A stretch of DNA of 64,000 nt from Acidobacteriaceae bacterium. GTDB taxonomy: Bacteria; Acidobacteriota; Terriglobia; Terriglobales; Acidobacteriaceae. Under the pieces are notes generated by a model. The model saw nothing but the letters and a program-made list of their open reading frames with translations, ran no database searches and had not been told where the DNA came from. The stretch spans positions 98,927 to 162,926 of the forward strand of contig CAHJWN010000001.1 in the NCBI GenBank assembly GCA_903642265.1. The letters run 5' to 3'. Shown here piece by piece: positions 1 to 8,413 of this stretch. Position 1 is the first letter of the stretch; the number at the start of each line of letters is the position of its first letter. Made by a program: the position numbers and the translations under genes.

Positions 1-2
1 CC

Positions 3-305
3 CAGGCTGTGATGGCGCATGATGTTCCGCTTGGCGCTGTGACTGTACCTCATTACCTCTATTCGGCAGCAAGCGAACGGCCGATCCTCACGGACCGGGA
101 GACCACGATTGTGGTGGAAGCGGCTATTAACGCTGCGGGCCAGGTCTATGACTACAAGATCGTCTCCGGACCACTAAGCCCTGAAGTGGAGAAGCAAGTT
201 GCGGAGCAGCTTATGCTCAGCGTCTTCGAACCCGCCCGGGTATTTGACTCCCCGGTTCGTGGACGGGCGATTGTTACCTTCGCGGGTATTTCGGTCCGAG
301 GCTAG
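3..305 (+). CDS. C-terminal part of a protein with a TonB-C-like domain (5' end outside window)
   Basis: The reading frame is open to the left edge, so this is probably the end of a longer gene, although GTG and ATG codons at 9 and 12 could be internal starts. The visible 98 residues contain a region (VVEAAINAAGQVYDYKIVSG, then a stretch ending near VFEPARVFDSPVRGRAIVTF) with the pattern of the C-terminal domain of TonB-like proteins: a beta-strand with Gly-x-Val, a helix, then a Pro-rich turn and a final strand. In soil Acidobacteria such domains often end anti-sigma or zinc-finger membrane proteins, but nothing upstream is visible to test that. Function is not assigned beyond a probable envelope role. 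Confidence 0.55.
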   Translation, partial: QAVMAHDVPLGAVTVPHYLYSAASERPILTDRETTIVVEAAINAAGQVYDYKIVSGPLSPEVEKQVAEQLMLSVFEPARVFDSPVRGRAIVTFAGISVRG

Positions 306-346
306 AACCCGCTGACGCCGGCGCGGGCGATGCTTCGAGTTGCCGG

Positions 347-2251
347 TTGCCGACCTGCTCCCATACTCTAGTGTGGAGCGTCGAAACTATCGTGGTCCAT
401 CCAAACAAATCTTTGCCCCTCGTTCTTCCCTTCCCGTTCCTGAGCTGGCCGGCCATCACACAGTCTCTTTGCCTCATGGGAGTTTTTACAAGCCTTGTGC
501 TGGCGATGCCCCTGCAGGCGCAGTCTTCGTCTTCTAGCTCAAGCGAATCAAGCAGTTCGTCGAAGAAACCTGGGCAGAGTACGGATTCGAGCAGCCAGCC
601 CGGCCCACGGAGACCGCAAGTAGAGGCGGGCGGATCGGCCGTCACGCTGGAAACTAGCGAGCCGCTCTTTGAAATCGCAGTCGCACTCAACGCCTGCGGC
701 TACGATGAGGACCTTGAACATTCCGATCCGGTCCGCGCCAAGATTCGCGCTGATGTGACGGCGGCGTCGATTGCAACACCGGAAGCAAACGAGAGCCGCA
801 ACGCGCTCTGCGAATACATCCACAAGCATGAGCTGAACGACGGCGGCTTGAATCTTGCCCAATACGTTTCGCTGGCGATGTATCTGTCTCCACCACCTGA
901 GTTGACGCCGACCGTTGCCGAGACCGATCTTCCTCCCGACTCGACCCAGGTCGTGAACATCCTGCCGCTGCTCCGTGCGTTTGCAGAACAGGTGCACCTT
1001 AACGCTCTCTGGTTCAAATACCGTCCCGAGTACACCGCGCTGATCGATCTCGTTCATGACCCGCTCACCCGGACCATTCTGAATACGAACATCTACCTGA
1101 AAGCACCGGCAAGCAGCTACGATGGGCGCCGTTTCCTCGTCCTGCTGGAACCGATGCTTGCACCGTCGGAGACAAACGCCCGCATCTACGCGAACGATTA
1201 CATCGTCGTAACTTCGCCAGCCAACGACCCTCCAGGCAGCGTAAAGATGGAGCAGATACGCCACACCTACCTGCATTACGAGGTAGAGCCGCTGGTCTAC
1301 TCCCGCGCCGCAGCCATGAATCGCCTGGTGCCGCTGCTGCGAACCGTGCAGGGTGCTCCAATCGATTTCAACTACAAGGCGGACATTGTTTCGTTGATTG
1401 CCGAGTGCATGATCAAAGCAGTGGAAGCCCACACGATGGATGTGGGTCTGCCGCACCCGGAAAAGCCGAATCCGGCGAGAGGACGCATCGACCGTGTAGA
1501 CCAGGAGAAATACACGGCCGATGTGGTGGTCTACGATCGCCAGACCGAGGCCGCCCGTCGCAACTCGGTGCAGCTCGATATGCGTCAGGGCTGGGTGCTT
1601 ACTGGTTACTTCTACGACAGGCTTGCCGAGATGCAACGTGAAGGTTCGAGTCTGAAGGACGATATTGGCCAGATGATCTACGGTATGGACGTGGAGCGCG
1701 AGCGCCACCACGATGAGCAGATCGTCTTTCTGCCGCAGGTGACGCATGATGTTGTTCGCCGTGCTCCCCGGCAGCTTACCGGGCTCGATCTTGGTGAGAT
1801 GAAGCTGATGAAGGGCGATAAGGATGGTGCAGAGGAGATTGCGGAGAAGGTACTGGCGGAACCTTCGGGCGACCATGCTAAAGCCAACTACCTGATCGCC
1901 AGGATCAATCTGCTTGATCAGAATCCGGATGAGGCTGTGACCCACTTTCGTGCCGCACTCGACAGCTCTCGCGATCCGCGCACCCTCGCCTGGTGCCACA
2001 TCTACCTGGGGCGGCTCTATGACATGCAGCAGGACCCGGACCGCAAGCGCGCTGTAGCGGAGTATAGGCTGGCGCTGAATTTGCGCGACGAACGGCCGGA
2101 CACCAAGGCTGCCGCTGAAGCCGGGCTCCGCCAGCCCTTCGCCCCACCCAAGCGCGACGTTGCGGACCCCAATGACAGCACGGACGACTACACGCCAGTT
2201 GACCCGACTGGCAAGGCGGAGAAGGACGCATACAAGCCGCCGCCTCAGTAA
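347..2251 (+). CDS. Secreted Ser-rich tetratricopeptide-repeat protein of unknown function
   Basis: The frame opens with TTG at 347, but the first ATG, at 476, begins a good signal peptide (MGVFTSLVLAMPLQAQ) and is a likely alternative start; no clear Shine-Dalgarno decides it. After the cleavage site comes a run of serines (about codons 61-75 of the long form), then a large region with no recognised domain. Residues about 470-590 form TPR-like helices (GLDLGEMKLMKGDKDGAEEI, then DEAVTHFRAALDS and KRAVAEYRLALNL with Ala and Pro at TPR-like spacings). The tail is rich in Pro, Asp and Lys. It sits 44 bases upstream of rnc on the same strand. The Ser run suggests a flexible spacer after export. 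The TPR part suggests protein-protein contact in the periplasm or at the outer membrane. No enzymatic motif was seen. Confidence 0.75.
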   Translation: MPTCSHTLVWSVETIVVHPNKSLPLVLPFPFLSWPAITQSLCLMGVFTSLVLAMPLQAQSSSSSSSESSSSSKKPGQSTDSSSQPGPRRPQVEAGGSAVTLETSEPLFEIAVALNACGYDEDLEHSDPVRAKIRADVTAASIATPEANESRNALCEYIHKHELNDGGLNLAQYVSLAMYLSPPPELTPTVAETDLPPDSTQVVNILPLLRAFAEQVHLNALWFKYRPEYTALIDLVHDPLTRTILNTNIYLKAPASSYDGRRFLVLLEPMLAPSETNARIYANDYIVVTSPANDPPGSVKMEQIRHTYLHYEVEPLVYSRAAAMNRLVPLLRTVQGAPIDFNYKADIVSLIAECMIKAVEAHTMDVGLPHPEKPNPARGRIDRVDQEKYTADVVVYDRQTEAARRNSVQLDMRQGWVLTGYFYDRLAEMQREGSSLKDDIGQMIYGMDVERERHHDEQIVFLPQVTHDVVRRAPRQLTGLDLGEMKLMKGDKDGAEEIAEKVLAEPSGDHAKANYLIARINLLDQNPDEAVTHFRAALDSSRDPRTLAWCHIYLGRLYDMQQDPDRKRAVAEYRLALNLRDERPDTKAAAEAGLRQPFAPPKRDVADPNDSTDDYTPVDPTGKAEKDAYKPPPQ

Positions 2252-2295
2252 ATGCCTCGATTCCATTACATTGAGAGTGGAGGGTCGCGAACGGA

Positions 2296-3165
2296 ATGAC
2301 ATCGAAGAAGACATCGCGACCATCGCCTGGTGAGCGGTCAAAGTCCAAATCGGCGGCTGCAACCTCCCAAGCGGAAGCTGCAGTATTTGGCCACACCTTC
2401 AAGGACAAGACTCTGCTCCAGCGTGCACTTACCCACCGATCGCTTGCCTACGAGACCGACCCTGAGAGCCTTGCGAATACCAAAGCGGACAATGAGCAGC
2501 TTGAGTTTGTAGGAGACGCGGTGCTTGGACTGGTTGTAGCCGAGGCGCTATTTCTCAGGTTTCCGCAGTCGCGGGAAGGAGAACTGACCCAATTACGCGC
2601 TTCGCTCGTCAGTCGCAAGCACCTGAGCGCAATGGCTGCACGACTTGACCTGGGCAGCATGCTGCTTCTGGGCAAAGGCGAGGAACGCAGCGGGGGGCGA
2701 GCGAAAGCGGGGCTACTGTCGAATGCGCTTGAAGCCATCATTGCGGCGATCTACCTCGACGGTGGACTTGGTGCGGCGCAGGCTTTCATTGAACGCACGG
2801 TGCTCGAGCCTGCCATTCCCGAGCTCGACCTGGCGCTTGCAGCAAGCCCAAATCCTGCTGCCAGCGTCGGCGACTCAGGCGCCTTTGCGGGTGCTGTAGG
2901 CGATCACAAGTCCGCCCTCCAGGAACATCTTCAGGCTATTGGCGCAGGTCAGCCGGAGTATGTACTGGTTGCGGAGAGCGGCCCCGACCATAGCAAACGA
3001 TTTCGTGTTGCAGTTCGCAGCACGACGGACGGCGTCTCGACAATCCTCGCCGAATCGGAAGGAACAACCAAGAAAGCAGCCCAGCAGGATGCGGCGCGCA
3101 TCGCGTTTGCCGACATTGCCCGCAGCCAGCAGGAGCTGACCGGTGCCAAAGCGGGCCACTCGTGA
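2296..3165 (+). CDS. rnc: Ribonuclease III
   Basis: Double-strand-specific endoribonuclease that processes rRNA precursors and structured mRNAs. The RNase III signature NEQLEFVGDAVL lies at residues 66-77, giving active-site Glu70 and Asp74. A second conserved block LSNALEAIIAAIYLD at 141-155 supplies Glu146. The position equivalent to E. coli Asp114 is Asn143 here, a substitution at a metal-site residue. The C-terminal double-stranded RNA-binding domain is at about 204-275, ending with the Lys-Lys-Ala-Ala helix (TTKKAAQQDAARIAF). The N-terminal 28 residues are a Lys/Ser-rich extension and the linker at 180-200 is Ala-rich, which explains 289 residues against the usual 220-240. GGAGGG at 2279 is 11 bases before the ATG. 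The stop overlaps the next gene, lepB, by four bases, a common rnc-lepB pairing. Confidence 0.96.
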   Translation: MTSKKTSRPSPGERSKSKSAAATSQAEAAVFGHTFKDKTLLQRALTHRSLAYETDPESLANTKADNEQLEFVGDAVLGLVVAEALFLRFPQSREGELTQLRASLVSRKHLSAMAARLDLGSMLLLGKGEERSGGRAKAGLLSNALEAIIAAIYLDGGLGAAQAFIERTVLEPAIPELDLALAASPNPAASVGDSGAFAGAVGDHKSALQEHLQAIGAGQPEYVLVAESGPDHSKRFRVAVRSTTDGVSTILAESEGTTKKAAQQDAARIAFADIARSQQELTGAKAGHS

Positions 3166-4001
3166 GTGCGCAGGTAAAGCCACCGAACAGTGAACTGGAC
3201 GCGGCCCTTGCCGTCCCGGCTCCCATGGTCCGCCAGGGCGAAGCACACACGCTGCTGCACGCAGCGCAATCGCTGCTCTACATCATCATTGTCGCAATCT
3301 TCGTCATCACGTTCGCTGTGCAGCCGTTTCGCATTCCGTCGGAATCGATGGAGCCCACGTTGCTGGTTGGAGACTTTCTTCTTGTCGCCAAGCAGCAGGT
3401 GCCATTTGCGAAAGACGCTTTTCCGTTCCCAGCTACACCGATCAGGCGCGGCGATGTTATCGTCTTCCACTATCCCGTTGATCCTTCAATCCACATGGTC
3501 AAGCGAGTGATCGGCATGCCGGGCGACCACCTTCGCCTGCGCGACGGCCATGTCTTCATCGACGGGCAGGCGCTCAAGGAGCCGTACGCGGTCTACCGAC
3601 CCAGCCCACCGGATAACTACCGCGACAACTTCCCGCGCCTTGGAAATCCTGATCCTGATGTCGCTTCGAACTGGTGGATCCAGATGAAATCGCTGGTCAA
3701 CCATGGCGAACTCACTGTTCCCGCACACAGCTTTTTTGTTCTCGGCGACAATCGCAACGACAGCGAAGACAGTCGCTACTGGGGCTTTGTACCTGCATCA
3801 GCGATCGTCGGCAAGCCATTGCTGATCTATTTTTCCCTTAACCAGGCCAGCCGGGATGACTCCGACGATGACTCTGAGCCGGAAACTCCCACAACTCCGC
3901 ATGCCTCCGCACGGCCCCTAGTCAAGTCAAGCGAGCCTGCCCACTTTGCCGGCCTGCTGAATATCGCCCGCTGGGACCGAACGCTGCAAGTCATCCGCTA
4001 G
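3162..4001 (+). CDS. lepB: Signal peptidase I (first of two tandem copies)
   Basis: Membrane serine protease that removes signal peptides from exported preproteins. A GTG start overlaps the rnc stop (GTGA), so translation is probably coupled. A transmembrane helix at about residues 36-54 precedes the catalytic serine block RIPSESMEPTLL, with Ser62 as nucleophile. The general-base Lys114 lies in MVKRVIGMPGD and the conserved box GDNRNDSEDSRYWGFV at 195-210. The acidic segment DDSDDDSEPE at 232-241 near the C-terminus is unlike the second copy. The 279-residue length fits the family. The second lepB follows 47 bases later and differs clearly in sequence, so the two are paralogues of some age rather than a recent duplication. 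Confidence 0.95.
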   Translation: MSAQVKPPNSELDAALAVPAPMVRQGEAHTLLHAAQSLLYIIIVAIFVITFAVQPFRIPSESMEPTLLVGDFLLVAKQQVPFAKDAFPFPATPIRRGDVIVFHYPVDPSIHMVKRVIGMPGDHLRLRDGHVFIDGQALKEPYAVYRPSPPDNYRDNFPRLGNPDPDVASNWWIQMKSLVNHGELTVPAHSFFVLGDNRNDSEDSRYWGFVPASAIVGKPLLIYFSLNQASRDDSDDDSEPETPTTPHASARPLVKSSEPAHFAGLLNIARWDRTLQVIR

Positions 4002-4004
4002 CAA

Positions 4005-4031
4005 ACCGCCACGAGTGTGATCTCTGGCGGT
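4005..4031 (+). other. Hairpin between the two lepB genes
   Basis: ACCGCCA (4005-4011) and TGGCGGT (4025-4031) form a perfect 7-bp stem with a 13-base loop. There is no U-run, so it is not a standard intrinsic terminator. It could tune expression of the second lepB or protect an RNA end. Confidence 0.35.
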
Positions 4032-4048
4032 ACACTATCTAAGCACCA

Positions 4049-4909
4049 GTGGAGAGAGCGTTGACCAAGATCGCGGAGCCGCCAAACCGGGAACTCGAGC
4101 CAAAGGAAGTGGCGGACGCTGACGCTTTAGCAGACGCTCCAGTGAAAGAGGAAGAGCGCCCCGAGACGCCTCTTGAATCGATCTCTTCCATCTGTGCTGT
4201 GCTCGCTGTCGGTCTCTTTGTAATGACGTTCATCTTCCAGATGTTCGAGATTCCGTCGGCATCGATGGAACAGACGCTGCTGATCGGCGACCATGTGCTG
4301 GTCGACCGCGTCACCCTTGCCCCGAAAACTTCATGGGCGCCCTTTCTCCATTTTCGCCCCGTCCATCGCGGGGATGTGATCGTATTTCTAAAGCCGAATC
4401 CTGAGTCCCCGGACCTCTTCCTCGTGAAGCGTGCAATCGGCCTGCCTGGCGACAGGATCCATCTCCGGCAGGGCATCGTGTACCTGAACGGCGTCGCTCA
4501 GAACGAGCCGCAAGCCGGCAAGCCAGCGTACGACGGCGAACCGCAGCACGCCTACAACGCCTATCGTGACGACTTTCCCAGTGTCCCCGCATCGGTCGAA
4601 GAAGGCACCACGGCAAGCTGGGCGCTGGAGATGCCGACGCACCTCGAAGGGGACGACCTGGTTGTTCCTCCCGGCAAGGTCTTCGCCATGGGCGACAACC
4701 GCACCGAAAGCCTTGATGGTCGCTACTGGGGCTTTGTGCCGCAGGAGAATATTGTAGGCCGGCCCATGTTCGTCTATTGGTCGTTTGAAACGCCCGCTGA
4801 CCAGATCTACAAAACCAGCGCCGGCGACCGCATCGGCTTTATAAGCCACATCGTGTTGCATTTCTTCGACCAGACCCGCTGGAAACGAACGCTTCATATC
4901 ATTCGTTAG
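4049..4909 (+). CDS. lepB: Signal peptidase I (second tandem copy)
   Basis: Second type I signal peptidase with all catalytic elements. One transmembrane helix spans about residues 47-65. EIPSASMEQTLL holds nucleophile Ser72, FLVKRAIGLPGD holds Lys127, and GDNRTESLDGRYWGFV at 215-230 is the conserved C-terminal box. The N-terminus carries an acidic cytoplasmic stretch of about 45 residues. GTG at 4049 is used here, but TTG at 4061, preceded by GGAGAG, is an alternative that would remove four residues. It lies between lepB copy 1 and the AsmA-like gene on the same strand. The substrate-facing regions between the Lys box and the C-terminal box differ strongly from copy 1, so different preprotein preferences are possible (inference). 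Confidence 0.95.
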   Translation: MERALTKIAEPPNRELEPKEVADADALADAPVKEEERPETPLESISSICAVLAVGLFVMTFIFQMFEIPSASMEQTLLIGDHVLVDRVTLAPKTSWAPFLHFRPVHRGDVIVFLKPNPESPDLFLVKRAIGLPGDRIHLRQGIVYLNGVAQNEPQAGKPAYDGEPQHAYNAYRDDFPSVPASVEEGTTASWALEMPTHLEGDDLVVPPGKVFAMGDNRTESLDGRYWGFVPQENIVGRPMFVYWSFETPADQIYKTSAGDRIGFISHIVLHFFDQTRWKRTLHIIR

Positions 4910-4934
4910 GCGAGCTGCTGCGGACCGGCCATCC

Positions 4935-6674
4935 ATGCAAGACATAGACCCAAGTTCCGTGCGCGCCCCGCAAGTTACACACGATGCGCCCCCAGCGCCA
5001 CGTCTACGTGCCAGGCAAAGCATCCTCCGATGGGAATTCATGCTTGTGTACCTGGTGCTTGCGGCCCTGGTCACACTAGCGATACTGCCGCCCTTGCTGA
5101 ATGTCAACCGCTTCAAACGTCGGATCGTCACGAGTATCGGCGCGAGTATTGGCCGCCCCGTCCACCTCGATAATGTGTCACTGATCGTGCTTCCCTTCCC
5201 AGGCTTCAAGCTGGAAAACTTTGTGGTTGAGGAGGACCCGGCATTCGGCGCTGAACCTGTAATCCGCGCCAACAACGTGGTTGCAACCATCCGCTTCAGT
5301 TCTCTTTGGCGACGCAAGCTGGAGTTCTCGAGGATCAGCCTCCAGGAGCCGAGCATCAACCTGGTCCACATCCCGAGCGGTTCGCAGCAGGGACGCTGGA
5401 ACGTGGAAAGCATCCTGTTGCAGGCAGCAAGGATCCCTGCCGCGCCAACTGCCCAGGCCAAGGCAGGCCCTGATCCTCGCTTCCCGTATGTTGAAGCCAC
5501 TGGTGCCCGGGTCAACATCAAGTACGGGGATGAGAAGCTGCCACTTTCCCTCACCGAGGCTGACTTCGCCCTGTGGCTTCCGCGTCCGCAGCAGTGGCGA
5601 CTGCGGGTCGAAGGCAAGCCGACGCGCACCGATACCAGCGCTTCCGATACCGGTACCATCTCGCTTGAAGGCACGCTCGACCGCGCCGAGCACTTTGACC
5701 TCATCCCCATCGAACTCTCAGGCGAGTGGAAAGACGTCCCGCTGGGCGAGGCCAGCCGCGTCGTCATCGGCCGCGATGCCGGCTTGCGCGGCAACATGCG
5801 GCTCGAGGTCGCTGTTCACGGAAGCATTGGCAACAGCCTGGTGAAGACATCGATCCAGCTGCGCGATGGTCGCCGCGCCGAGTTCGTTCCGCCGCAGTCG
5901 CTGGATCTACGTGCCGAGTGCCAGGCGACGGCAACTGATACGTTTCATGCGCTTCACCAGATCCGCTGCAGCTGGCCGCCGCCTGCCGCGCCCAGCTTGA
6001 TCGCGCTTACCGGTGACATTGCCGACATTCACAGCATTAGGACTGCACCTTTTCAGATAGGAACACCCGGAATCCCCGCAACAATCCTACTGAACTGGCT
6101 GCGGATCGCGAGTCTGCGGGTCTCGCCCGACATCATTGCCACGGGGTCGCTGTCCGGCAGCATTACTCGCGAAGCGCCAAGCGGGTACTCCGGGCAGGTT
6201 TCGCTGAGCGCCTCCAGCCTTGCGGGCGGCCAGATCGGTGAGACACCCATCATGCTCGGCGAACTCACCGTCGCGTCCGCTACAGCGGCCCAGCCTCTTG
6301 CGCCTCCCCAGCGAAGATCTCGTAAACAGCAAGTAGCGCCGGTACAAGTGGCCGGTGGTTTCAATATGTCCCCCGCTGCGGTTACGCTTGGTGGCAAAGA
6401 GCCTGCGACCCTCAGTGGCCACTTTGACCAGAATGGATACTCGCTTCACCTTGCAGGAAGTGTGCTTCCGTCGCGCCTGCTCGCCCTTGGTAATGCAGTC
6501 CCGCAGTTCGGGGATGGTCTCACTGGCGTCCTGCCTGCTCAACCGGCGACTTTGCCGGCAAAGGAGCTGCCGATTTCGATCGATCTTACCTCCGAGCGCC
6601 TGTGGGGCGGCGGGCAAAGTTGGACGAAGTCTCCTTCCAGTTCTCTGCATACCGCTCCAGACAAGCGGCGTTAG
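4935..6674 (+). CDS. AsmA-like envelope protein
   Basis: A cytoplasmic N-terminus of about 35 residues is followed by one transmembrane helix (about 36-55, EFMLVYLVLAALVTLAILPP). Then comes the AsmA-type start of a long extracytoplasmic beta-rich domain (NRFKRRIVTSIGASIGRPV, then LDNVSLIVLPFPGFKLENF), the pattern expected of AsmA-family proteins, which are linked to outer-membrane lipid and protein homeostasis. The remaining 450 residues are repetitive beta-strand-like segments. A Pro/Arg/Gln-rich linker lies at about 455-470. The protein ends in SIDLTSERLWGGGQSWTK plus a short tail. It begins 25 bases after lepB copy 2 and is probably co-transcribed with it. Family assignment is moderately sure; the specific role is unknown. 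Confidence 0.75.
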   Translation: MQDIDPSSVRAPQVTHDAPPAPRLRARQSILRWEFMLVYLVLAALVTLAILPPLLNVNRFKRRIVTSIGASIGRPVHLDNVSLIVLPFPGFKLENFVVEEDPAFGAEPVIRANNVVATIRFSSLWRRKLEFSRISLQEPSINLVHIPSGSQQGRWNVESILLQAARIPAAPTAQAKAGPDPRFPYVEATGARVNIKYGDEKLPLSLTEADFALWLPRPQQWRLRVEGKPTRTDTSASDTGTISLEGTLDRAEHFDLIPIELSGEWKDVPLGEASRVVIGRDAGLRGNMRLEVAVHGSIGNSLVKTSIQLRDGRRAEFVPPQSLDLRAECQATATDTFHALHQIRCSWPPPAAPSLIALTGDIADIHSIRTAPFQIGTPGIPATILLNWLRIASLRVSPDIIATGSLSGSITREAPSGYSGQVSLSASSLAGGQIGETPIMLGELTVASATAAQPLAPPQRRSRKQQVAPVQVAGGFNMSPAAVTLGGKEPATLSGHFDQNGYSLHLAGSVLPSRLLALGNAVPQFGDGLTGVLPAQPATLPAKELPISIDLTSERLWGGGQSWTKSPSSSLHTAPDKRR

Positions 6675-6812
6675 CCTCAACCAGGTATCCCTGTGACCGT
6701 GCGTCGAGACGCCCCCGCACAAATTGAAATAGGATGGGTGCGTTCCGCTGCGTGACATGGAAGACATAGCTGCCGGTGTCGATGTTGCGATGTGTTCCTT
6801 CGAGGAGTTCCG

Positions 6813-7955
6813 ATGTTTATTCGACCGCTTATCAGTGTGATCCTGCTCACTTCTTTCGCCGCCAGAGCACAGATGCCCTCGTTCATGCCTGACCCAACGC
6901 GGCAGCAGACATATACACTTGATCGTTCTTCGAGCCGCGAATCGACAGGAGCGAACGCGGATGCGCGCACCGTAACTCCTGGCCAGACGCTGACCGTTCT
7001 CGATGTGGATGGCCCGGGATCAATCTCGCACATCTGGTTCACGCTCGACGACTCCGAGCCGTATGCGTTGAAGCGCATCGTGCTGCGCATGTACTGGGAC
7101 GGCGAGACGACGCCCAGCGTCGAGACACCTATTGGCGACTTCTTCGGTCTCGGCAACGGCATTTATTACAAGTGGGAGTCGCTGATGCTCTCTGCCGGTG
7201 CGGATAAAGCCTTGAACAGCTGCTTCCCCATGCCCTATGCGAAGCACGCCCGCATCACTATTACAGATGAAGGCAAGCTGCCGCTGAACCATCTCTACTG
7301 GAACATCGACTATCGCGTGAACGCTGAACCGCTGCCCGCTGACACGCTCTACTTCCACGCCGAATACCGGCAGGCGCAGCCAAACAAGGGCTGGACCGGC
7401 AACTGGTATGAGAATGGCGATCCAATCGTGAACTACAGGCGCAATCTCGACGGCAAGGACAACTATGAGTGGTTCGAGGCAAAGGGCCACGGCCAGTTCG
7501 TCGGTGTGACGTTCTCGGTGCTGCAAAATCAGGATGCATGGTGGGGCGAAGGCAACGACATGTTCCAGATCGATGGCGACGCGCCGACCATCGTCGGCAC
7601 TGGCGGTGAGGACTACTTCCTTGGTTCGTGGGCCTTTGGCGGCCCACAGGAATTCCTGTTGCACGGCGCTCCGGTCGTCGGCAAAGAGCTTGCGGGGGAG
7701 CGATCCAGCATGTATCGCTTCCACTTCGATTCGCCGATACCGTTCACGAAGTCCATGCGGGCAAGCATTGAACATGGCCACGCCAATCACCGCTCGGACA
7801 ACTTCTACTCGGTCGCGTATTGGTATCAGGCGGAGCCGCACATGGCGTTTCCCCCGCTGCCTGATGTTGACCAGAGAATACCGACATTGCAATTTGTGGG
7901 TGGGCCTGGGAACTCGAAGGGGCCGTACGATCCGAACAGCCTGCATCCACGGTGA
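6813..7955 (+). CDS. Secreted DUF2961 (GH172-type) protein
   Basis: ATG at 6813 is preferred over GTG at 6792 because GAGGAG at 6802-6807 precedes it and the product then begins with a clean signal peptide (MFIRPLISVILLTSFAARAQ). The mature protein shows the DUF2961 fold pattern: GPGSISHIWFT near residue 65, TPIGDFFGLGNG, a central strand-rich region and TGGEDYFLGSWAFGG around 260. Characterised DUF2961 members form glycoside hydrolase family 172 and act on fructofuranose- or arabinofuranose-containing glycans as oligomers. The two acidic residues of TGGEDYF are candidate catalytic or metal contacts (inference). It is flanked by unrelated genes, so the substrate cannot be guessed from context. 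Length, about 380 residues, is normal for the family. Confidence 0.88.
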   Translation: MFIRPLISVILLTSFAARAQMPSFMPDPTRQQTYTLDRSSSRESTGANADARTVTPGQTLTVLDVDGPGSISHIWFTLDDSEPYALKRIVLRMYWDGETTPSVETPIGDFFGLGNGIYYKWESLMLSAGADKALNSCFPMPYAKHARITITDEGKLPLNHLYWNIDYRVNAEPLPADTLYFHAEYRQAQPNKGWTGNWYENGDPIVNYRRNLDGKDNYEWFEAKGHGQFVGVTFSVLQNQDAWWGEGNDMFQIDGDAPTIVGTGGEDYFLGSWAFGGPQEFLLHGAPVVGKELAGERSSMYRFHFDSPIPFTKSMRASIEHGHANHRSDNFYSVAYWYQAEPHMAFPPLPDVDQRIPTLQFVGGPGNSKGPYDPNSLHPR

Positions 7956-7974
7956 TGTAACAGTCAAAGGCTTA

Positions 7975-8355
7975 CTACTGGACCGTCACCTTTCCATCTT
8001 CGTGGGAAGGATAGGCTGCAACTTGGAAATGATCGTACCAATGAATATTCCTAAGATGGCGGCATTTATAGACTTCGACATAACGGCCATGTTGACGCAG
8101 GAACTCGACCAACTCCCAAATTCGGTTGACGCTTTCGTGCGCGCTTGATCGGAACCAGAAGGTCGCTCGTGAAGCCCTAAATTGTTCCGGGGGCGTAGGC
8201 AGATTTACTACGAACCAGTCCAGGACGCTCCGCAACTGCTTCCATTCGTCAGCGTTGAGTTCTCCCGCTTCTAATAGCTCATAGCCGGCTTGGAAAATTC
8301 CCTGAGGCTTGTGTGACACCTCATCTATTTGCGTCGTCACAAAGCGCAGATACAT
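7975..8355 (-). CDS. Conserved hypothetical protein, 126 residues
   Basis: A small soluble protein with no signal peptide or membrane segment. Aromatic and charged residues are evenly spread, with a recognisable conserved pattern (VTTQIDEVSHKPQGIF at the start, ASRATFWFRSSAHE in the middle, YEVYKCR-like YVEVYKCRHLRNI near the end). I recall similar short proteins scattered across bacteria as uncharacterised genes, but no function is known to me. It is the third gene of the minus-strand run rlmB, M1-like protein, this gene. A 58-base gap before it contains the perfect 12-base palindrome CGCTGATCAGCG and a GC-rich stem. Confidence 0.8.
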   Translation of the reverse strand: MYLRFVTTQIDEVSHKPQGIFQAGYELLEAGELNADEWKQLRSVLDWFVVNLPTPPEQFRASRATFWFRSSAHESVNRIWELVEFLRQHGRYVEVYKCRHLRNIHWYDHFQVAAYPSHEDGKVTVQ

Positions 8356-8413
8356 GAAAGCAGTCTAATCCCGGCTCTGTGGCGCCGGTAAGACACGTTC
8401 GCTGATCAGCGCC

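Noticed and set aside
548..2362. 604-residue open frame on the minus strand
   Set aside because: Lies wholly antisense to the secreted TPR gene and rnc start; it has no domain pattern and no ribosome site, and long shadow frames are common at this GC content.
4388..5797. 469-residue minus-strand frame
   Set aside because: Antisense to lepB copy 2 and the AsmA-like gene; low-complexity, Arg/Ser-rich shadow.
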